Below are positions 51,869 to 56,943 of a stretch of DNA of 56,943 nucleotides, piece after piece (the first letter of the stretch is position 1; each line of letters starts with the position of its first letter). The position numbers and the translations under genes were made by a program. The notes under the pieces were generated by a model. It saw only the letters and a list, made by a program, of their open reading frames with translations, searched no databases and was not told the DNA's origin. The stretch is taken from the NCBI GenBank assembly GCA_050260515.1, contig JBLNCI010000011.1, positions 1-56,943 on the forward strand, read 5' to 3'. This DNA comes from DATJIG01 sp050260515. GTDB taxonomy: Bacteria > Pseudomonadota > Alphaproteobacteria > SMXQ01.

Positions 51869-52945
51869 ATGTCAGTAAATCAATGGGAGCCCGCAAAGCG
51901 CGGCCGCCGGCCCGCAGTGCTCGGTGAGCCGGTCGTCGATCCGGCGGCGTGGAGGCCGGGCGATTTCGCGGACAGGGAAACCTTCGCCTACCGCCTCTCC
52001 GATTCCGAGATCGCCGAAATCTTCGATGCCGTCGCCCGCGTTGAGCGCAGCGGGGTGGCGCTCAAGGATGTCGGCTGCGACGAGTTCCCACTGCCGCGAT
52101 TCGGAAAGACGCTGGCCGCCTTCGACGACGAGCTGTACGAGGGGCGCGGCTTCGTGTTCGTGCGCGGACTGCCGGTCGAGGGCCGGACGATGGCGCAGAA
52201 CGCCATCGCGTTCTGGGGGCTCGGCAACCACATGGGCGTGCCGGTGCCGCAGAACGCCAAGGGGCACCTGCTCGAGCACGTGAAGAATGCAGGCGGCGAC
52301 ATCAACGCGCCGACGGGGCGCGGCTACAATTCGCCCAACGCGCTCGGCTTCCACACCGACACCTGCGAGCTGTTCTCGCTGATGTGTCTGCGGACATCGA
52401 AGTCGGGCGGCGAGCACCGGCTGTGCAGCTCGGTAACGGTCTACAATGAGATGCTCGAGCGGCGACCCGACCTCGCCCACGAACTGACGTTCCGGTTCTA
52501 CCGGACGCGCCGCGGCGAGGTTGCGCCCGGCGAGGACCCGTGGATGCGCCAGCCTGTGTTCAGCGTCCAGGACGGCTATTTCTCGGCGCGCGGCGCGAGC
52601 AGCACCATCGCGCGCGCCCAGAAGCTCCCCGGCGTGCCGAAGCTCACCGAGGCGCAGGTCGAGGCAATCGCGATGTACCAGGCGCTTTGCGGCGAGCTCG
52701 CCATGGCCGTCGATTTCGAGCCGGGCGACATCACCTACGTCCTCAACCATGTGGCGCTGCACGCGCGCTCGGCCTACGAGGACTGGCCGGAGCCCGAGCG
52801 CAGGCGCCACCTGATGCGGCTGTGGCTGAACAGCGCGTCGCCGAAGCGACCGCTGCACCCGGACATCGCCCGCGAGATGAAGGGCATCCACGTCACCGAC
52901 GGCGTCCTCAAGACGCCGCTCGACGCAACGCCGGTCACGGCCTGA
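51869..52945 (+). CDS. TauD/TfdA-family Fe(II)/2-oxoglutarate dioxygenase
   Basis: 358 residues. Iron ligands: GFHTDTCELF (HxD) and the distal His in NHVALHARSAYED; the 2-oxoglutarate arginine is in RRRHLMRLWLNS. The N-terminal GRGFVFVRGLPVEG and GNHMGVPVPQN segments are typical of the TauD/TfdA group. Such enzymes hydroxylate and so release sulfonates, aryloxy groups or similar substituents. The ATG at 51869 follows GGAGGCGGAGC-type purines. Substrate unknown, but it fits the catabolic setting. Confidence 0.88.
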   Translation: MSVNQWEPAKRGRRPAVLGEPVVDPAAWRPGDFADRETFAYRLSDSEIAEIFDAVARVERSGVALKDVGCDEFPLPRFGKTLAAFDDELYEGRGFVFVRGLPVEGRTMAQNAIAFWGLGNHMGVPVPQNAKGHLLEHVKNAGGDINAPTGRGYNSPNALGFHTDTCELFSLMCLRTSKSGGEHRLCSSVTVYNEMLERRPDLAHELTFRFYRTRRGEVAPGEDPWMRQPVFSVQDGYFSARGASSTIARAQKLPGVPKLTEAQVEAIAMYQALCGELAMAVDFEPGDITYVLNHVALHARSAYEDWPEPERRRHLMRLWLNSASPKRPLHPDIAREMKGIHVTDGVLKTPLDATPVTA

Positions 52946-52993
52946 GCCGTGCCGCGATACCGGCACCGCTGAGGTGGTGCTGACGGCTCGGGA

Positions 52994-53431
52994 CTAGTCC
53001 TTGCCCGGATCGGCGGTGAGCCCAGCGGCGGCAATGCCTGCTAGGGCCGCCGCTTCGTCGTTGTCCGAGACATCGCCCGAAATCCCGACCGCGCCGACGA
53101 TAGCTCCGGCGCCGTTCTTCACCAGCACGCCGCCGGGAACCGGGACGAACGAGCCGCCGACGGCGTTCGTGACCGAGCCGATGAAGTAGGGCCGGTCCTT
53201 GGCCATCTTGTTGATGCTGCGGCTGCCGACGCCCAGCGCCAGCGCCGCGTTGGCCTTACCGATGGCGATCTCGCCGCGCTTGAGGCTCGTGCCTTCCTCG
53301 GCGGCGAAGCACTTCAGCGCGCCGCGCTCGTCCAGCACCGCGACGGCCAGCTTCATCAGGTTCTTCTCGCGCCCGTAGGCAATAGCGGCCGAAACGATCT
53401 TCTGTGCGATCGTGAGTGTCAGCTCGGTCAT
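52994..53431 (-). CDS. GlcG/HbpS-like (DUF336) protein
   Basis: 145 residues from the ATG at 53431 (MTELTLTIAQKIVSAAI), with AGAGGA five bases upstream. The family pattern is present: KLAVAVLDERGALKCF, GKANAALALGVGSRS, FVPVPGGVLVKNG and VGAVGISGD. Members are annotated as haem-binding or GlcG-like and often accompany genes for small-acid or diol degradation; their role is unclear. It reads in the same direction as the racemase-like gene upstream of it. Confidence 0.85.
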   Translation of the reverse strand: MTELTLTIAQKIVSAAIAYGREKNLMKLAVAVLDERGALKCFAAEEGTSLKRGEIAIGKANAALALGVGSRSINKMAKDRPYFIGSVTNAVGGSFVPVPGGVLVKNGAGAIVGAVGISGDVSDNDEAAALAGIAAAGLTADPGKD

Positions 53432-53544
53432 ACGTGTCCTCTGTCTGCGGTTCGGGCCACCGCTCGTTGGCGGCAGGCACACCTCATACCGAAACTCCGG
53501 GTTCGATTAAACGACGAAGGTGATAAAGATGGCGCCGCCCACAG

Positions 53545-53640
53545 CCGGGCCTCCCCCACCTGCCCGAGCCATTCGGCTACGACGACCTGCTGCGGGAAAT
53601 GATCGCGGCCGGCACGCGCTCATTGCCGGCGACGATCTCG
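53545..53640 (+). pseudogene. Possible remnant of a coding sequence between the GlcG-like and racemase-like genes
   Basis: One plus-strand frame reads LPHLPEPFGYDDLLREMIAAG, which looks like real protein, but there is no start codon with a ribosome binding site, a TAA lies just upstream (53524), and the frame then runs into the antisense of the racemase-like gene. The source family is not recognised. Chance cannot be excluded. Confidence 0.22.
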
Positions 53641-53653
53641 TGCAGGGGTTCGC

Positions 53654-54370
53654 TCAGACCTGCGGCCGCGACCTGGATTTCGGCCAACGCTTTCGGCTGT
53701 GCCGGAGGCCGAGCCCCGCGAGCAGCGCCGCCATCCGGATCGGCGCGCCAATGCCCTCGACCACCGGAACTCCGAGCTCCTCCGTCAGCCAGTCGGGGCG
53801 GATGTGCACCGGGCACTGGGTGATGCCGTGGGCGATGATCACGTCGGCGCCGTCGTCCTCGATCAGCTCGCGCGCAGCGTTCACGAAGGAGGCGATCATC
53901 TCGTCCTTGTTCGCGGCGATGTCCTTGAGGTGGAAGCCGGACGCGCGGCGGCCGGCGACCCATGCCTCCATGCCGTAGGCTTTGGTCTGCGTGCGCTGCC
54001 GCGGGATGACCGACGGGTGGTAGCAGACGATCCCGAAGCGATCGCCGAGCTGGGCTGCGACGTGGAAGGCCGCCTCGCACGGCGCGATGACCGGGATGTC
54101 GACCAACGAGCGGCCGCCGTCGACGCCGAGATCGAGCATGCCGAGCGGCACGACGGCGTCGTAACCTTGGCGCTCGGCCTCGATGAATGCCGCGTGATAG
54201 TACGGCGCGACAAGCTGGATCTCGGCCGGGCCGAGGCCGTTGTAGGGGCTGACCCCGACCGACACGATGCCGACCTCGACGTCCGCGGAAGCATAGCTCT
54301 TCGCCACCTCCTCGCGGATGCGGCGCTCTTCGGGCGGATAGCCGCCGATCGCGAACGCGACGCGGATCAT
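53654..54370 (-). CDS. Asp/Glu/hydantoin racemase-fold protein
   Basis: 238 residues from the ATG at 54370 with GGGAG five bases upstream. The fold is that of Asp/Glu and hydantoin racemases (IRVAFAIGG start, PVIAPCEAAFHVAAQLGDRFGIV middle in parts, VPVVEGIGAP near the end). The two catalytic Cys of the family are not in their usual places: PLGMLDLG has Met where Cys is expected and IIAHGITQCP replaces the LGC motif. Cys98 and Cys186 are nearby. It may be a related decarboxylase, isomerase or an inactive form. Context with HyuAB favours cyclic-amide or dicarboxylate metabolism. Confidence 0.78.
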   Translation of the reverse strand: MIRVAFAIGGYPPEERRIREEVAKSYASADVEVGIVSVGVSPYNGLGPAEIQLVAPYYHAAFIEAERQGYDAVVPLGMLDLGVDGGRSLVDIPVIAPCEAAFHVAAQLGDRFGIVCYHPSVIPRQRTQTKAYGMEAWVAGRRASGFHLKDIAANKDEMIASFVNAARELIEDDGADVIIAHGITQCPVHIRPDWLTEELGVPVVEGIGAPIRMAALLAGLGLRHSRKRWPKSRSRPQV

Positions 54371-54624
54371 CGGGACTCCCTGATGCGCTTGTCCTTCCGG
54401 CGCGGTGCGCCGGGATGCCGAGGTTGCTCCTCGAGCGTGCCGCAATCTAGGACCTGTGCGCGGAATGGCGCAACCGCATGGAAGCGAGGATCCCAAATAC
54501 CCATGCGCGCACTGGGTGATCCGCCACAGCCGCAGTTGCACGCGGCAACGGAATCGCGTTCCCCGGATGCCGTCGGTACACTCCCGCACCGCCCGCGACC
54601 AGGCTCCCGAGACGAGGAACGACC

Positions 54625-56034
54625 GTGGCGAAGCCCGAGGAACACACGTCCGATTCACCGAGCACGGTGCAAACCATCGCCCACTGGGCGCTCGGCATCC
54701 GAAGTTCCGATCTGCCGGCTCCCTGCATCGCCCAGGCGAAGTTGCTGCTGCTGGACTCGATCGGCTGCGCGATCGCCGGAGCCGAGGAATCGGTCTGCCA
54801 GGGCATTATCGCCGTCTGCGAGGACATCGGCGGCAGAGGCCCCTGCACGGTGATCGGCCGATCGCGCGCGGTGGACATGCCGCACGCGATCCTCGCCAAC
54901 GGTGCGCTTGTGCGGGTGCTCGACCTCAGCGATTACGTCGTCGGATCGGGCAGGAACGGCCCCGAGATCGGCGGGCACCCGAGCGACAACATCCCGGTCG
55001 CGCTCGCCGCCGGCGAGGCGCGCCGGCGTTCAGGCCTCGACATCCTCGGCGCCATCGCCGTCGGGTACGAGCTCTACGGCCGCTTCAAGGGCCTCATGGA
55101 CCGCAAAGGGCCGTGGGACGGGGTCAGCTTGTCGGGATTCGTCGCGCCGGTCATCGCCGGACGGCTGATGGGGCTCGACCAGGATCAGCTCGCCCATGCG
55201 CTCGCGCTGAGCGGCGCGCGATGCGCGACGCCGGCGGTCGTCCGCCGTGGCGGTATCTCCGCCGCGAAGTCGATCGCCAATGCGATGGTGGCGCAAAGCG
55301 CGGTGGAGGCGACGCTGCTCGCCGAGCGCGGAGTCACCGGACCGCTGGCGATCCTCGATCACGAGCGCGGGGTGCGCAGCGTGTTTCCCAACGGCGATCT
55401 CCAGGCGACGTTCGCAGCGCCATTCCCCACCGACAGCTACATCATGCGGTCGAACGTGAAGGCGTATCCGTGTCTCGCGACGGGCCAGGCCGCCGTCGCC
55501 GCCGCGCTCAAGCTCCACGGCGCTCTTGCCGGCCGCCTCGACGAGATTCGGCGGATCGAGGTCGTGATGGCCGAATACCCGTTCATCGGCGAGCAGCAGG
55601 AGGACCCCGGCCGCATCCACCCGCAATCGCGCGAATCGGCCGACCACAGCTTCCACTTCCTGGTCGCGGTCGCGCTCGCGGACGGAGCGTTCGGGACCGC
55701 GCAGTTCGAGGGCGCCCGCTGGCGCGATCCGGCGATCGTCGCGCTGATGGAGAGAATCACGATGCGACGCGACGCAACGCTGAACACGCGGGCGCCCGGC
55801 ACGTATCCCTGCGCCGTGCGCGCGGTCGACGCCGCCGGCCAGGAGCATGTCGCCGAGGTCCTGTTCCCGCCCGGCTACTCGCGGGACGGGATCTCGGAGG
55901 CCGACGTCGTCGCGAAATTCCACTCCGTCGCGGAGGAGCTCCACCGCGGGCGTCGCGAGCGCATCGTCGAGGCCGTGCTCGGGCTCGATCGCGCCACGAA
56001 CGTCGACGCCCTCGGCGCCGCGCTGCGGGGCTGA
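54625..56034 (+). CDS. MmgE/PrpD-family protein (2)
   Basis: 469 residues from a GTG at 54625, with GAGG upstream. Family motifs: LLLLDSIGCAIAGA, ANGALVRVLDLSDY, GGHPSDNIPVALAAGE and RSNVKAYPCLATGQAA. Typical length for PrpD-type proteins (2-methylcitrate dehydratase, cis-aconitate decarboxylase and unknown members). It is divergent from the racemase-like gene and convergent with the rrn operon terminator. Not closely similar to the first MmgE/PrpD protein, so the two probably have different substrates. Confidence 0.88.
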   Translation: MAKPEEHTSDSPSTVQTIAHWALGIRSSDLPAPCIAQAKLLLLDSIGCAIAGAEESVCQGIIAVCEDIGGRGPCTVIGRSRAVDMPHAILANGALVRVLDLSDYVVGSGRNGPEIGGHPSDNIPVALAAGEARRRSGLDILGAIAVGYELYGRFKGLMDRKGPWDGVSLSGFVAPVIAGRLMGLDQDQLAHALALSGARCATPAVVRRGGISAAKSIANAMVAQSAVEATLLAERGVTGPLAILDHERGVRSVFPNGDLQATFAAPFPTDSYIMRSNVKAYPCLATGQAAVAAALKLHGALAGRLDEIRRIEVVMAEYPFIGEQQEDPGRIHPQSRESADHSFHFLVAVALADGAFGTAQFEGARWRDPAIVALMERITMRRDATLNTRAPGTYPCAVRAVDAAGQEHVAEVLFPPGYSRDGISEADVVAKFHSVAEELHRGRRERIVEAVLGLDRATNVDALGAALRG

Positions 56035-56077
56035 GGACCGGCGCGCCCGTCGTTTCGTGCGCCGACGCGCAGGCATG

Positions 56078-56107
56078 AAAAAACCCGATCTCCGAAGAGA
56101 TCGGGTT
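56078..56107 (-). terminator. Terminator of the rrn operon (after tRNA-fMet)
   Basis: AACCCGATCTC (56082-56092), loop CGAA, GAGATCGGGTT (56097-56107): a perfect 11-bp stem. On the minus strand it is followed by a run of T, which fits the end of the 23S-5S-tRNA transcript. Confidence 0.88.
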
Positions 56108-56108
56108 G

Positions 56109-56187
<79 letters not shown>

Positions 56188-56302
56188 GCAACCTGTTCCT
56201 CGTTCCGGCGGACCGGCGCACGGGTGAGAATCGACCGTCATCGTATCGAATGTTTCTTCGGTCGGTTGGTGAGGAATCCGGCGTTCGTCCCTGCGCTTGG
56301 AA

Positions 56303-56420
56303 GGCCTGGCAGCGACCTACTCTCCCGCGTCTTGAGACGCAGTACCATCGGCGCTGAGAGTTTTCACGGCCGAGTTCGGTATGGGATCGGGTGTAGACCT
56401 CTCGCTAAGACCACCAGGCC
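56303..56420 (-). rRNA. rrf: 5S ribosomal RNA
   Basis: About 118 nt; the ends GGCCTGG and CCAGGCC pair. Internal conserved parts are seen on the minus strand, including CCGAACTCGG and CGCCGATGGTA. It lies between the 23S gene and tRNA-fMet. Confidence 0.95.
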
Positions 56421-56522
56421 GTCCAAGCGCAGATCGCAGGACGACGGATCTTCTGACTTTGTCTGTGTTTCGTTCTGTAGGTTGCAACGTGCAGCGGGCT
56501 TATCGCTGCGCATGACGGCTGC

Positions 56523-56943
<421 letters not shown>

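Overview
The window is very GC-rich and most likely comes from an alphaproteobacterium, with order and species left open. The markers are an alphaproteobacterial LexA box (GAAC-N7-GAAC) before an imuA-imuB-dnaE2 cassette, four matches to the EcfG (general stress sigma factor) promoter, a DUF3126 gene, and an rrn operon ending 23S-5S-tRNA-fMet.

Layout. 1-806: C-terminal end of a secreted protein with two CBM60-like xylan-binding modules. 974-6379: LexA-controlled mutagenesis cassette. 6397-15720: fluoride channel crcB, then an NAD-dependent molybdenum formate dehydrogenase locus (lysR, fdsG, fdsB, fdsA, fdhD) into which an OFA-type transporter and a 40-residue partner have been placed ahead of fdsD. 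15756-22016: alkB followed by a compact stress island (KGG-repeat protein, pyruvate-oxidase-like ThDP enzyme, YciF-like DUF892 protein, cyanide-insensitive-type bd oxidase) in which each transcription unit has an EcfG-type promoter. 22160-27981: AhpD-like protein, a Bug binding protein, a secreted hydrolase, a GH13 lipoprotein and a winged-helix plus two DUF5985 membrane-protein cassette. 27992-33806: three related Bug proteins around a fused TctA-TctB permease. 33899-34728: three very small genes including DUF3126.

34932-56034 is a catabolic island: LysR regulator, two MmgE/PrpD proteins, HyuA/HyuB, two M24-fold proteins that have lost the metal ligands, an ACMSD-type amidohydrolase, a bicupin, a TauD-like dioxygenase, a GlcG-like protein, an Asp/Glu-racemase-fold protein, an MFS exporter and four more Bug proteins. 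The right edge holds the end of a minus-strand rrn operon (tRNA-fMet, 5S, partial 23S).

How the genes fit together. The formate genes give NADH from formate, with uptake by the OFA carrier. The stress island pairs a quinone-reducing pyruvate oxidase with a quinol bd oxidase, a plausible respiratory bypass switched on in stress or stationary phase. The large right half looks like uptake and breakdown of small carboxylated or cyclic-amide compounds: eight Bug binding proteins but only one permease are present. The substrate cannot be read from the sequence. The strongest candidates for something undescribed are the EcfG island, the coupled HyuAB plus metal-less M24 pair, the Bug protein with an extra C-terminal domain, and an operator-like motif shared by the hyu and cupin promoters.
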